The notes under the pieces: generated by a model
What the model was told of the DNA's origin: nothing
Seen by the model: only the letters and a program-made list of their open reading frames with translations
Databases searched by the model: none
Position numbers and translations under genes: made by a program
Shown here: positions 1 to 9,229 of the stretch, piece by piece
Layout: each line of letters starts with the position of its first letter
How positions within the stretch are numbered: the stretch's first letter is position 1
DNA from: Pseudoruegeria sp039972875
GTDB taxonomy: Bacteria > Pseudomonadota > Alphaproteobacteria > Rhodobacterales > Rhodobacteraceae
Assembly (NCBI GenBank): GCA_039972875.1
Contig: JBDWMA010000006.1
Coordinates: 1-64,000, forward strand
DNA: 64,000 bases
Direction of reading: 5' to 3'

Positions 1-138
1 GTCGATTTCATCATAGGCTTTGAAGTCACCAAATTGCTTGGTGATCGCTGCGGTCAGTGTCGTTTTACCGTGGTCAACGTGGCCGATTGTGCCAATGTTG
101 ACGTGCGGTTTGTTACGCTCAAACTTTTCCTTTGCCAT
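1..138 (-). CDS. tuf: Elongation factor Tu, N-terminal fragment
   Basis: EF-Tu carries aminoacyl-tRNA to the ribosome as a GTP complex in the cytoplasm. Only the first 46 codons lie in the window; the gene runs off the left edge. The peptide starts MAKEKFERNKPHVNIGTIGH and continues into the P-loop GHVDHGKT, the EF-Tu G1 motif. The ATG is at 138. A 119-bp spacer separates it from the next gene, which lies upstream on the same strand, and probably holds the tuf leader. Identity is essentially certain; whether it is tufA or tufB cannot be told. Confidence 0.97.
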   Translation of the reverse strand, partial: MAKEKFERNKPHVNIGTIGHVDHGKTTLTAAITKQFGDFKAYDEID

Positions 139-257
139 GGTCGCGGCGCCTTTGTGTTTTGGGGGCCCAACTGGCCCGAGTCATCATCGCGCGCTCCGTA
201 CGCGTTTACGATGGAAAAATCAAGAGGGGTTTGAGGAAAGCAGACCTATTGAGGCTG

Positions 258-860
258 TTACGTATCATCTTGCGCAGAAGCACCCTCTTCGGGCGATGCC
301 GCCACTTCCGGCGGCTTATTGAACCAATCCGGATTTTCTAACATCCATGCCTCAATTGAACGTGCCGCACGGCGCGACATTTCCCGCATCTGCTCCTCGG
401 CCGTTAATGTGTAGCCGGTCCCAACAACTCCATCCAATGTCAACGCTTCTAACAGAACAACTTCATGGGGTTCTGGGGTTAGGTTTATGCCGTCAGTCTC
501 ATCCCGTAGGAAAACATAAATGCCAAGAACCGATTTCGGAGATGCCAAAATCGGAATGCCCGGTGCTGCCACGACATACCCTCGGATACGGACCGCCATA
601 TGATATTTTCGGCCACCGCTGTAACGCGCAAACCGCTCATCCAGGGCCTCTTCCATAATGGTTTCGTAGTCTTCTTCTTTGACCCGTTTGGACAATCCGC
701 CGATGACGCTAGCGTCTTCCGCCGTAACATAGCGAAAATCGAGATTAAACTCGCCGAGGTCAACTGGACCATTGATTGTGTCCGGCACATTTGTACAAGA
801 CGCAAGAACGGCAGAAGCCGCCAGCGCAAAAAAGCGTCGTCCAGTCGAAAAACGGATCAT
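258..860 (-). CDS. Putative outer-membrane lipoprotein, unknown function
   Basis: A 200-residue predicted lipoprotein. The N-terminus has basic residues, a hydrophobic stretch and the lipobox LASC with the acylated Cys at about residue 22, so it is expected to be exported and lipidated. The body has no motif I recognise; the tail is acidic and rich in Ala and Glu. I chose the ATG at 860 because GGGAGG lies just upstream and because the longer reading (from 917) would put 19 residues in front of the signal peptide. It stands alone between tuf and the divergent P450 genes. No function is inferred. Confidence 0.8.
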   Translation of the reverse strand: MIRFSTGRRFFALAASAVLASCTNVPDTINGPVDLGEFNLDFRYVTAEDASVIGGLSKRVKEEDYETIMEEALDERFARYSGGRKYHMAVRIRGYVVAAPGIPILASPKSVLGIYVFLRDETDGINLTPEPHEVVLLEALTLDGVVGTGYTLTAEEQMREMSRRAARSIEAWMLENPDWFNKPPEVAASPEEGASAQDDT

Positions 861-954
861 TGAAAACCTCCCTGAAAGTCCTACTGCGTCGATAGCGCAG
901 ATAGTCAGCTCGCGCAATTACCCTAGACTGTCTCATTATCTGAGGAGGTCGCAA

Positions 955-2328
955 ATGCCTGACAACAGCCCCACACCTATTTCTGTTCCACTGGTGTCTA
1001 AACCTCTAGGAATTTGGAAGTCGTTTCAACTGTCTCGGCAAAACCTCCTTGAAATCATTCCTGAACTCGCAACCCGCCAACCAATGGTTTCCGGCCGCAC
1101 TGGTAAACGCTGGCACATGGTCATGGATCCGCCGAGCCTAAAGCGCATTCTGCGCGATAAACTGCCAGATTATCCCAAATCAGATGTGACAAAGAACATT
1201 CTACGCCCTGCTATCGGCGAAAGCCTGTTTGTCGCGGAAGGGTCTCACTGGCACTGGCAACGGCGCGCCGCCGCACCTGTCTTTTCCCACCGCAACATTG
1301 CAAACCTTGGTCCAATTATGACCGCAGCGGCGGATCGCGCGTGCGAACGGCTGGCCTCTGTCACCGCACAGGATGGCGACCGCGCGGCTGATCTGTTTGA
1401 TGAAATGGTTACAGCAACTTTTGAGGTTATTTCGGACGTTACGTTTTCAGGAAACGATGCATTTGACCGATCCGAAGTCCATCAAGCAATCGATTCCTAT
1501 ATTGCGCAGACCGCAAAATTATCAATTCTTGATATTCTGGGTGCCCCCAATTGGGTGCCACGCCCCGGACGACTGGTTTCGGGGGCCGCCCTAAAAACCA
1601 TGAAACGTATGTCTGATCAGGCCATTGATCATCGCCGCAACCAAGAAAACCGACAACAGCTGGATTTGCTGGACTTGATGATGGCAGGGACTGACCCTGA
1701 AACAAAACGTCAGATGAGCACGCCAGAGCTTCGCGACAATTTGCTGACTTTTATTGTGGCGGGACATGAAACCACCGCGCTGACATTAAGCTGGGCGTTG
1801 TATTTATGCGCCTTTGATGCTGACGTGCAATCCAAGGCTCGCATCGAAGCACGCGATATCCTGCAAGGCCGAGCCGCCACAGCACAGGACGTCGCCAACC
1901 TGCCCTATATCCGTGCCATTATTGATGAAACCCTACGGCTCTATCCTCCGGCCGCATTTTTGTCCCGTACGGCACAAAAAACCGATACGCTCTGTGGACG
2001 AGACATTTTGGTGGGTGACACAGTTATGATCCCGGTCTACGCGCTTCATCGCCATCATATGCTATGGGACAACCCAAATGCCTTTCGTCCGGATCGTTTT
2101 ACCGATCCGAAAACAATTGAACGGTTCGCCTATCTGCCATTTGGAGATGGCCCCAGGGTTTGCATCGGGGCCGGCTTTGCCATTCAAGAAGCGGTCATAA
2201 TTCTGGCAACATTATTGTCTCGATTTGAATTTGATCCCGTTGAGGGACGTGAACCAAAACCTGTGATGATCCTAACACTTAGACCAGAAGGTGGCGTTTG
2301 GTTAAAGGTCAGACCCGTAAGGGACTAA
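955..2328 (+). CDS. Cytochrome P450, first of a tandem pair
   Basis: A 457-residue haem monooxygenase, predicted soluble. Seen in order: the I-helix oxygen-binding motif AGHETT, the K-helix ExxR in DETLRLYPP, and the haem loop FGDGPRVCIG with the proximal Cys at about residue 403. The start is the ATG at 955, directly behind GAGGAGG; an in-frame extension to 772 overlaps the divergent lipoprotein gene and is not needed. A second P450 of the same length follows after 59 bp and probably shares the transcript. No ferredoxin or reductase gene lies nearby, so redox partners must come from elsewhere. Substrate unknown; the general architecture resembles fatty-acid or terpene hydroxylases, but that is only a guess. 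Confidence 0.95.
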   Translation: MPDNSPTPISVPLVSKPLGIWKSFQLSRQNLLEIIPELATRQPMVSGRTGKRWHMVMDPPSLKRILRDKLPDYPKSDVTKNILRPAIGESLFVAEGSHWHWQRRAAAPVFSHRNIANLGPIMTAAADRACERLASVTAQDGDRAADLFDEMVTATFEVISDVTFSGNDAFDRSEVHQAIDSYIAQTAKLSILDILGAPNWVPRPGRLVSGAALKTMKRMSDQAIDHRRNQENRQQLDLLDLMMAGTDPETKRQMSTPELRDNLLTFIVAGHETTALTLSWALYLCAFDADVQSKARIEARDILQGRAATAQDVANLPYIRAIIDETLRLYPPAAFLSRTAQKTDTLCGRDILVGDTVMIPVYALHRHHMLWDNPNAFRPDRFTDPKTIERFAYLPFGDGPRVCIGAGFAIQEAVIILATLLSRFEFDPVEGREPKPVMILTLRPEGGVWLKVRPVRD

Positions 2329-2387
2329 CGGGTTTCACAAGACCTAATAGCAAGATAGAACTGCAATGATTTTAAAGGAAATACATC

Positions 2388-3761
2388 GTGTCTGCATCGA
2401 ACAAACCCGAACCCGTCAAAGTGACGTTGCGCACGCGCCCATGGGGCGCGACTGGTGTTCTGCGTTTCCTCAAAACAGCACGGCGTAACCTGATTGAATT
2501 GATACCTTTGACTGCGGTTTACGAACCTATGTTATCCAGCGAAGGAAAAAGACGATGGCACATGATAATGGACCCGTCTGCGTTGCGTCACGTCATGAAA
2601 GACAAAGTCGACAATTATCCAAAAGCAGATGTCGCCGTTAACATCCTACGCGAGGCCGTGGGGGATAGTGTGTTTCTGGCACATGGTCCACATTGGCTAT
2701 GGCAACGCCGACTAGCCGCCCCTGTATTTTCACATCGCAATATCGCTAATCTGTCCCCGGTGATGACAGCGGCAGCAGAATGCAACATAGACAAGCTTTC
2801 GGGCATGAAAGAGGGTGAGGAATTCGACGTCTACCCCATGATGGTCCAGACTACATTTGATGTCATTTCCGACGTAACCCTTTCAGGGGATGAGGTCATC
2901 AGCCGCGAACAAATGCATACGGCTCTTGATGCATTCATAGAACGCACGGGCCGGGTTTCGCTTCTTGATGCACTTGGCGTACCGACATGGGTTCCCCGCC
3001 CGTCCCGCTTATTAATGTCCACAGAATTTAAGAACCTAAAGCGCATTGCCGACACGGCAATAGACACCCGACGCGAACGAGGCAGCCGCAAAATCCCCGA
3101 TCTATTGGATTTGTTTTTGTCCGGGGAAGATCCCGTTTCTAAACGAAAAATGACAACGCCTGAACTTCGGGACAACCTGCTGACGTTTATTGTCGCCGGT
3201 CACGAAACCAGCGCCATTGCCCTGTCATGGTCCTTGTACCTTTGTGGATTTGACCCCAAGGCCCAAGAGGCCGCTGCGGCGGAAGCCAAAAGTGTTCTGA
3301 ACGGTCGCATCGCCGAATTTGACGATGTTGCAAAGATGCCTTTAACTCGCCAGATTATCGAAGAGGCCATGCGGCTTTACCCCCCTGTGGCAATGATGGT
3401 GAGGACCGCTAAAGAAGACGATGAAATTATCGGCCATTCCGTTCGCAGCGGTGATCCAATTATGTTGCCGGTCTATGCGTTGCACCGCAGCCACTTGCTG
3501 TGGAAAGAACCAGATCAATTTGATCCAAACCGTTTTGCTGACCGCAAATCCGTAGACCGTTTTTCTTATATGCCATTTGGAGATGGCCCGCGCGTCTGTA
3601 TTGGCGCAGGTTTCGCCATCCAAGAGGCCGTCATTATCCTTGGCACTCTGCTGTCTCAATATCGGTTTGAGGCTGTCAAAGGCAAAGACCCAGAACCCGT
3701 GATGCTGTTGACACTGCGCCCCAAAGGTGGCGTGTGGTTGCGCGCTTATTCTCGGGCCTAA
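2388..3761 (+). CDS. Cytochrome P450, second of a tandem pair
   Basis: Also 457 residues, and clearly a paralogue of the preceding gene: both share WQRR, PVFSHRNIANL, TPELRDNLLTFIVAGHET and PFGDGPRVCIGAGFAIQEA. The haem Cys is at about residue 404 and ExxR lies in EEAMRLYPP. The reading frame begins with GTG at 2388 after AAAGGA, with no better ATG close by. The last 4 bases overlap the end of the convergent M48 gene. The conserved catalytic motifs indicate an active enzyme. The I-helix reads HETSA where the first copy has HETTA, and the N-terminus and the F-G region differ more, which suggests a different substrate preference. Confidence 0.94.
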   Translation: MSASNKPEPVKVTLRTRPWGATGVLRFLKTARRNLIELIPLTAVYEPMLSSEGKRRWHMIMDPSALRHVMKDKVDNYPKADVAVNILREAVGDSVFLAHGPHWLWQRRLAAPVFSHRNIANLSPVMTAAAECNIDKLSGMKEGEEFDVYPMMVQTTFDVISDVTLSGDEVISREQMHTALDAFIERTGRVSLLDALGVPTWVPRPSRLLMSTEFKNLKRIADTAIDTRRERGSRKIPDLLDLFLSGEDPVSKRKMTTPELRDNLLTFIVAGHETSAIALSWSLYLCGFDPKAQEAAAAEAKSVLNGRIAEFDDVAKMPLTRQIIEEAMRLYPPVAMMVRTAKEDDEIIGHSVRSGDPIMLPVYALHRSHLLWKEPDQFDPNRFADRKSVDRFSYMPFGDGPRVCIGAGFAIQEAVIILGTLLSQYRFEAVKGKDPEPVMLLTLRPKGGVWLRAYSRA

Positions 3762-4915
3762 TCACAAATCGCCTTAAGCGCGATCCATTGCGCGTCCGAA
3801 AGCGCCGGACGGGTGACCTGTGGGGTGGGGCCATCCTTGAGCGCAATATCGATCCTGTCCTGCGTCAAAGGATGAGATAAAAAATATCGCAAAAATCGCG
3901 CGCCCTCCCCCTCTGCGTCGGGGCCGCCTTCCGCATCCTGTAACCGTGTAAACATCATTGCCATCGCGCCGGTACCCACACCGATTGCGTTTAGCCGCTC
4001 TAACCCAAACACATCAGCCTCAAGCTCTGCGGTTTGTGAATAATTGGCAGCAATCAGTTTTTCGGTCAAAAACAAAACCACAGCACCGCCAGCAAAGTCA
4101 CCAAGCATTAAGCCCAGTACCCCGATGGAACCGGCAGATCGCAAAGCGTGGCGTGTCGGGTCCTTTGACACAACATGTCCCAGCTCGTGCGCCATAACCG
4201 ACGCAAGTTCATCTGAGGATTGCGTTGCCTCTAACATGCCCCGGAAAAATACAATAATTCCGCCAGGCAGCGCAAAAGCATTCACCATAGGGTCATCAAG
4301 CACATGAATTTGTAACGGGTGATCCAATTCCACCCCTCTGCTGACACGTTCCCCCAGCGCTTGCAAAGCGGCCATTCCCTCCGGTGCGGTGCAGGTCTGA
4401 AGCGGTACGATTTCATCCTCAGACAAAGCTGAGCGAATTTGCTGAAACGTAGCCTTACCCAAAGCACGCTCGCCCTTAGCAGGCAATCGATCTGCCATCA
4501 AATTCGCCATGTTGGGGATCAACACAAAAAGGATCACCGCAACAGAAGCCATAGCGGCCACCGACCACATCAGAATTTTAGCTCGGTTCATGGGGCGCTC
4601 TTTGCGCAACGGGGCGTCACACCGGGCCAACAGCAATCGCGTGGTGTCTGGATCTTCTATATACAACCGCGCCAAATTCTGGAGCCCAATTTGTTTAAGG
4701 ACCATACCCTCTGACGCCGCCTGATCCCGCAACCGGCGGATATCCTTCAACGGCCAACACGCCAGTTCTGTGTTGCCCTCGCTGATCAACAAAGCCTCCG
4801 CACCCTCATCGATCCTTAAGGCAACAGTCCGAGGATGCGCGACTTTGGAATCGACGTAAGTCGCCGTCGTATAAAACGCAGCAGGTTTTGCCCCCACATG
4901 GATACGTGTTCCCAT
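3758..4915 (-). CDS. M48-family zinc metalloprotease, membrane-anchored
   Basis: About 385 residues. The N-terminal ~110 residues are of unknown fold, then comes a transmembrane segment (around VAAMASVAVILFVLIPNMAN), then an M48 peptidase domain with the zinc motif HELGH and a downstream glutamate in TAELEADVFGLERL that would be the third ligand. M48 enzymes of this kind degrade or process envelope proteins. The ATG at 4915 shares a base with the stop of the DUF898 gene (TGATG), indicating translational coupling; a TTG one codon earlier is possible but less likely. The N-terminal cytoplasmic part is not typical of plain BepA- or LoiP-type proteases. Confidence 0.9.
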   Translation of the reverse strand: MGTRIHVGAKPAAFYTTATYVDSKVAHPRTVALRIDEGAEALLISEGNTELACWPLKDIRRLRDQAASEGMVLKQIGLQNLARLYIEDPDTTRLLLARCDAPLRKERPMNRAKILMWSVAAMASVAVILFVLIPNMANLMADRLPAKGERALGKATFQQIRSALSEDEIVPLQTCTAPEGMAALQALGERVSRGVELDHPLQIHVLDDPMVNAFALPGGIIVFFRGMLEATQSSDELASVMAHELGHVVSKDPTRHALRSAGSIGVLGLMLGDFAGGAVVLFLTEKLIAANYSQTAELEADVFGLERLNAIGVGTGAMAMMFTRLQDAEGGPDAEGEGARFLRYFLSHPLTQDRIDIALKDGPTPQVTRPALSDAQWIALKAICD

Positions 4916-6084
4916 CAAAATGCCGCCCCAACATCTAGAGCATCCGCAAACCCTTCGGCCTCGGCAAAATCATCTCTATCTCGCTGGAGAACATCCGAAA
5001 TGCGATCGCCTCGTAAAATCGTTAACGTTTCTGCATAATGCACCGTGAGCGGAAGCGTTAACATCACATGGCTCAATACGCCGTAAAACGTGAACAAGGC
5101 AAAATAGAACGGCACAGCCACCGCAAAATAGAGCCACCGAGGTCCGGATTGAACGGCAGCCTCATTCAACGCGGATGGGTCAATGGCCAGCAAAACCGCG
5201 ACAAGAACTGCGCCACCTAAAATGGCAGCGGCCAAACCAATCACAAACCAGCCACGTAAATAAATCCACAACACGCGACGTGGTCTAGGGTTGGCATCAA
5301 AGCCAACCTCACCCAATTCTTTGTGATTGGTCAGATATTGAAAACTTCGAACACGATAAGAAACCCAACCATACAGAACCCACGGAATAGATAGTATTAG
5401 CCCATAGAGAGCTTCGGGGGCTGCACCTGAAAACCCAACCAAAGACAAGAACCCCGTGCCCAAAACACCGATCAGTTGATGAGTCATGGCACCATACATG
5501 CCACGCCACGTACCCCCCTGTGTAAACGAAGCACTGCCATATTGGGTGCGATCCGCACGGTATTTTTCAAGGTAAAACGTCTGGCGCGGTAACAATAAGC
5601 CAAGACTAACGATGGTTAACAACCAATGGGCAAGGCATCTCCAGGCATACCCCCACGCACCGGCGTCTGCTCCAAACCGGATACCGCGCCAACGGGTGCG
5701 TGCCAAAATATAACGACGGGCTCGGTAACGGGCAAAAAAGACGATAGGCAGCACACCGATAAAGGACATCGCATAAGCCGCAATCGACGAATTAAGCAAA
5801 GAGAATGAGGCAAACATCAAAAGCAGATTTACGACGCCAATGTAGAACGCCATCACCACAACCGCGATCAGAAAACCCAACAGTTTTTCAAGCGGCTCCC
5901 CGGCGTATTCCAAAGGCTGTCCACCGGGGCGAATCGCGGACCAATACCATCGGCGCAATCGGGTCTTCATCCAAAAACGGTAAAGCCCGAGCGTAACGAT
6001 TGTCAGAATCGTCGTGCGCAGGGCGAGTCCAAACAACGCCTTTCGGCGTCCAACGAATTCGGTATCCAAATCCGTTGCCGCCAT
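4915..6084 (-). CDS. DUF898 (YjgN-family) multi-pass membrane protein
   Basis: 389 residues with repeated hydrophobic segments separated by short basic loops such as RFWMKTRLRRWYW and RYRARRYILARTRWRGIRFG. Those loops, the aromatic W/Y-rich turns and the internal repetition match the DUF898/YjgN family of inner-membrane proteins, whose function is not established. It is coupled by TGATG to the M48 protease gene; protease and membrane protein are therefore probably made in fixed ratio and may act together. It starts 3 bp after the parC stop, so parC, DUF898 and M48 probably share an mRNA. Confidence 0.88.
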   Translation of the reverse strand: MAATDLDTEFVGRRKALFGLALRTTILTIVTLGLYRFWMKTRLRRWYWSAIRPGGQPLEYAGEPLEKLLGFLIAVVVMAFYIGVVNLLLMFASFSLLNSSIAAYAMSFIGVLPIVFFARYRARRYILARTRWRGIRFGADAGAWGYAWRCLAHWLLTIVSLGLLLPRQTFYLEKYRADRTQYGSASFTQGGTWRGMYGAMTHQLIGVLGTGFLSLVGFSGAAPEALYGLILSIPWVLYGWVSYRVRSFQYLTNHKELGEVGFDANPRPRRVLWIYLRGWFVIGLAAAILGGAVLVAVLLAIDPSALNEAAVQSGPRWLYFAVAVPFYFALFTFYGVLSHVMLTLPLTVHYAETLTILRGDRISDVLQRDRDDFAEAEGFADALDVGAAF

Positions 6085-6087
6085 CCG

Positions 6088-8436
6088 TTACGAAAACTTA
6101 TTATCGCGTGGGAACCCATGTGGCACAGTTTTGCCCACAGAGGCGCGTTTCCCAAGCCAGTTGCTCATGTCTGACTCGGTGCGGTTTCCTCCGCCCTGTC
6201 GCGTCCAACTTAACCCATCAGCATAATCAAAGGTCGTGATATCGGACATACCGCCATCCAGCTCAAGAACACCCTGTTTGCCACGCGCCATGTTATATTT
6301 CTGCAAACGTACGCCCTTACCTCGTCCCATTTCAGGCAGTTCGGTAACTGGGAACACCAGCAAACGCCGGTTTTGGCTGACAATTGCCACGTGGTCACCT
6401 GTCACCGGTTCACAGATAACCGCGCGGTCATCACCTTTGACGTTCAGCACCTGTTTACCCGTGCGGGTTTGCGCAACGATTTCGGACTGAGCCACGATGA
6501 ACCCATCGCCGGCAGTCGAAGCCACAAGCAATTTATCTTCTGGTTTATGCACAAAGAGATCAACGATCTCGGTCTCGTTTGGCAGATCCACCATCAGACG
6601 CAGGGGTTCCCCCATGCCACGTCCCCCCGGAAGGGTACTGGCCCCAATCGTATAAAACCGCCCATTGTTTCCAAAGACAAGAATCCGGTCGGTGGTTTCC
6701 GCATGAAAGATAAACCGACCTTCATCGCCGTCCTTGAATTTCAATGTCTGATCCAGCGCAATATGGCCTTTCATCGCCCGAATCCAACCCATTTTGGAAC
6801 AGACAATCGTCAATGGCTCACGCTCAATCATTGCCTCAAGCGGCACATCCTCAATTTCAGTTGCTTCGGAAAATTGTGTCCGCCGAGCACCGCCTTCGTA
6901 GTTTTTGCCGAATGTCTTTTTGGTTTCCTTAAGCTGCTGACTGACAACATCCCACTGACGCCCTTCACTGCCAAGCAGTTCTAGGATTTCTTCGCGTTCA
7001 ACCCGCAATGCATCACGTTCACGGACCAGCTCCATTTCTTCTAGGCGCCGCAAAGACCGCAAGCGCATGTTCAGTATGGCTTCGGCTTGGGTTTCGGTCA
7101 GAACAATTAAACCGTCCTTGGTGATCGGTAAGGGCGAGACATAATCATGCTCAGATGTGGCACGTGTAACTTTGACATCCCAATCCTGCGCCATCAACGC
7201 CGCTTTAGGGGAGTCATCATAGCGGATAATGTCAATCACACGATCAAGGTTCAGAAAGGCGATGATAAAGCCGTCCAAAACCTCTAAGCGGTGATCGATT
7301 TTTTCCAACCGGTGCTGACTGCGGCGCTGCAACACGTTACGGCGATGGTCCAGAAATGCCCGGAGCACTTCTTTCATCGAACAGACTTTGGGTGTGCGCC
7401 CGTCAATCAACACGTTCATGTTCAAACTAAACCGGACCTCAAGGTCAGTCATCCGAAATAGCATGCCCATCATCATCTCTGGATCGACGTTCTTGGATTT
7501 TGGCTCCAACACAACCCGAACATCCTCAGCGGATTCGTCGCGCACATCTCCCAGAATTGGGATCTTTTTCAGCTGAATTACGTCAGCGATTTTTTCGATC
7601 AGTTTGGATTTTTGCACCTGATAGGGAATTTCGGTGACAATAATTTGCCATTGGCCCCGTCCCAGATCTTCTATCTCCCATTTGCACCGCAACCGAAAAG
7701 AGCCCCGTCCTGTCCGATAGGCCGTCTCAATATTTTCGCGCGGCTCAACGATCACACCGCCAGTTGGGAAATCTGGTCCAGGCACGTAATTGAGCAATGT
7801 TTCGTCCCGTACATCCGGTGTTTTCACCATATGCAGGCAAGCGTCGATCAGCTCTGAAATATTGTGCGGCGGAATATTCGTCGCCATCCCCACGGCGATG
7901 CCGCTGGATCCGTTTGCCAACAAATTCGGGAACGACGCCGGAAGAACCTCAGGCTCGCTCAGAGTGCCGTCATAATTCTCTCTGAAATCAACCGCGTTTT
8001 CGGACAACCCTTCAAGCAAAGCCTCAGCAGCGGCGGTCATTCGTGCCTCGGTGTACCGGCTCGCCGCTGGGTTATCGCCGTCGATGTTGCCAAAATTGCC
8101 CTGACCATCAACCAGCGGATAGCGCACCGCAAAATCCTGAGCCAAACGCGCCATTGCATCATAGATCGCCGCATCCCCGTGCGGGTGGTAGTTACCCATC
8201 ACATCGCCGCTGATTTTCGCTGATTTCCGAAAGCCGCCATTGCTAGCGAGCTTTAGTTCACGCATCGCAAAAAGAATACGTCGATGGACAGGTTTCAGCC
8301 CGTCGCGCGCATCCGGCAATGCCCGGTGCATAATCGTTGAAAGCGCATAGGTGAGATACCGTTCACCAATGGCACGGCGCAACGGTTCTGCAATTTCGTT
8401 GGGGCCCATATTGGGGTCATCAATCAAGTCGTTCAT
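6088..8436 (-). CDS. parC: DNA topoisomerase IV subunit A
   Basis: ParC cleaves and rejoins DNA to decatenate sister chromosomes, working with ParE. About 782 residues, normal for alphaproteobacterial ParC. Seen: GERYLTYALSTIMHRALPDA and GLKPVHRRILFAM near the N-terminus, the GNYHPHGDAAIYDAM helix, the catalytic Tyr in ASRYTEARMT, and a C-terminal beta-pinwheel region with GGRGMG. I took the ATG at 8436; a GTG six codons earlier (8454) is the alternative, and neither has a strong Shine-Dalgarno. At the quinolone-determining positions this protein has Ala and Asp where E. coli ParC has Ser80 and Glu84. parE is not in the window. Confidence 0.96.
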   Translation of the reverse strand: MNDLIDDPNMGPNEIAEPLRRAIGERYLTYALSTIMHRALPDARDGLKPVHRRILFAMRELKLASNGGFRKSAKISGDVMGNYHPHGDAAIYDAMARLAQDFAVRYPLVDGQGNFGNIDGDNPAASRYTEARMTAAAEALLEGLSENAVDFRENYDGTLSEPEVLPASFPNLLANGSSGIAVGMATNIPPHNISELIDACLHMVKTPDVRDETLLNYVPGPDFPTGGVIVEPRENIETAYRTGRGSFRLRCKWEIEDLGRGQWQIIVTEIPYQVQKSKLIEKIADVIQLKKIPILGDVRDESAEDVRVVLEPKSKNVDPEMMMGMLFRMTDLEVRFSLNMNVLIDGRTPKVCSMKEVLRAFLDHRRNVLQRRSQHRLEKIDHRLEVLDGFIIAFLNLDRVIDIIRYDDSPKAALMAQDWDVKVTRATSEHDYVSPLPITKDGLIVLTETQAEAILNMRLRSLRRLEEMELVRERDALRVEREEILELLGSEGRQWDVVSQQLKETKKTFGKNYEGGARRTQFSEATEIEDVPLEAMIEREPLTIVCSKMGWIRAMKGHIALDQTLKFKDGDEGRFIFHAETTDRILVFGNNGRFYTIGASTLPGGRGMGEPLRLMVDLPNETEIVDLFVHKPEDKLLVASTAGDGFIVAQSEIVAQTRTGKQVLNVKGDDRAVICEPVTGDHVAIVSQNRRLLVFPVTELPEMGRGKGVRLQKYNMARGKQGVLELDGGMSDITTFDYADGLSWTRQGGGNRTESDMSNWLGKRASVGKTVPHGFPRDNKFS

Positions 8437-8626
8437 ACATTCTGTGATACCCACCCACGCATGACAGGTAAAGCAACATCGTACGGTTTGGGAAAGATCT
8501 CAAAATCTTCCCCGTGAATAAAATCTGAAATCCTGAGAGGTTAGAGCCCTGCATTGTTTCGTCCTGCCAAGACGTTTCGTTCTATCTGTTAAACTACAGA
8601 GGCAATTGTCCTCGGGGGTGTTTGTT

Positions 8627-9151
8627 ATGTTCCGATTGTTAGCTCTTTTGGGTGTTGTTCTTTTTGCCGCTCTGGCCCTAGCACCAGAAATCGAGGACAC
8701 CGCCGTGGCCCCTGCTTCGGCCCCCGCCACAGAAATCGTACTGGCCTCGCTTGATTTAGACGCACCGCTGTTGTTGGCCCCAGCAGAGGAACCGACAGAA
8801 CCTAACGTGGAAGCGGCCGCAGCCAAGGCGTTTCCACCCGCCAACCGGGTGGCCAAAATGACCTCAAAGCCTATGGTGTCACAGATGCTTGCCGTTCATT
8901 CCAGCGATGCCCCAGCGGGATATCAAAACATTGGCCTAACCAACGCCACCTCCAATGCCGCAGATATTTGGTACGTGTCTGGAAATCGTGTGAACATGCG
9001 GTCTGGACCATCGACACAAAATCAGGTCGTCGCAGCGCTGGCACGGGGCACCGCCACGGAACTTTTGGGGCGAACAGGTGGTTGGGTTCACATTCGCGAC
9101 CTAAACTCTGGCAACACTGGGTATATGTCGGCCAATTTTTTACGCCAATAG
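8627..9151 (+). CDS. Exported SH3-domain protein
   Basis: 174 residues. A hydrophobic N-terminus (MFRLLALLGVVLFAALALAP) acts as signal peptide or anchor, a low-complexity Ala/Pro/Glu linker follows, and the last 60 residues form a bacterial SH3 (SH3_3) domain containing GNRVNMRSGPSTQNQVV, GWVHIRD and GYMSANFL. Such domains usually bind peptidoglycan or cell-wall ligands in the periplasm. The ATG at 8627 sits behind GGGGGTG; a TTG at 8606 is rejected because it would precede the ribosome site. Monocistronic, divergent from parC. Confidence 0.9.
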   Translation: MFRLLALLGVVLFAALALAPEIEDTAVAPASAPATEIVLASLDLDAPLLLAPAEEPTEPNVEAAAAKAFPPANRVAKMTSKPMVSQMLAVHSSDAPAGYQNIGLTNATSNAADIWYVSGNRVNMRSGPSTQNQVVAALARGTATELLGRTGGWVHIRDLNSGNTGYMSANFLRQ

Positions 9152-9229
9152 CGTAGATTCGACGCTTCATTGGTTCCCATTTTGATATTCGGCACTACTG
9201 TCTTTTTTACACTTAGACAGTAGGCTCTC

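Noticed and set aside
772..954. Upstream in-frame extension of the first P450
   Set aside because: It overlaps the divergent lipoprotein gene and a strong Shine-Dalgarno lies before the ATG at 955.
6373..6984. A 203-codon frame antisense to parC
   Set aside because: It lies inside the conserved parC coding region on the other strand, has no ribosome site and no recognisable motif.
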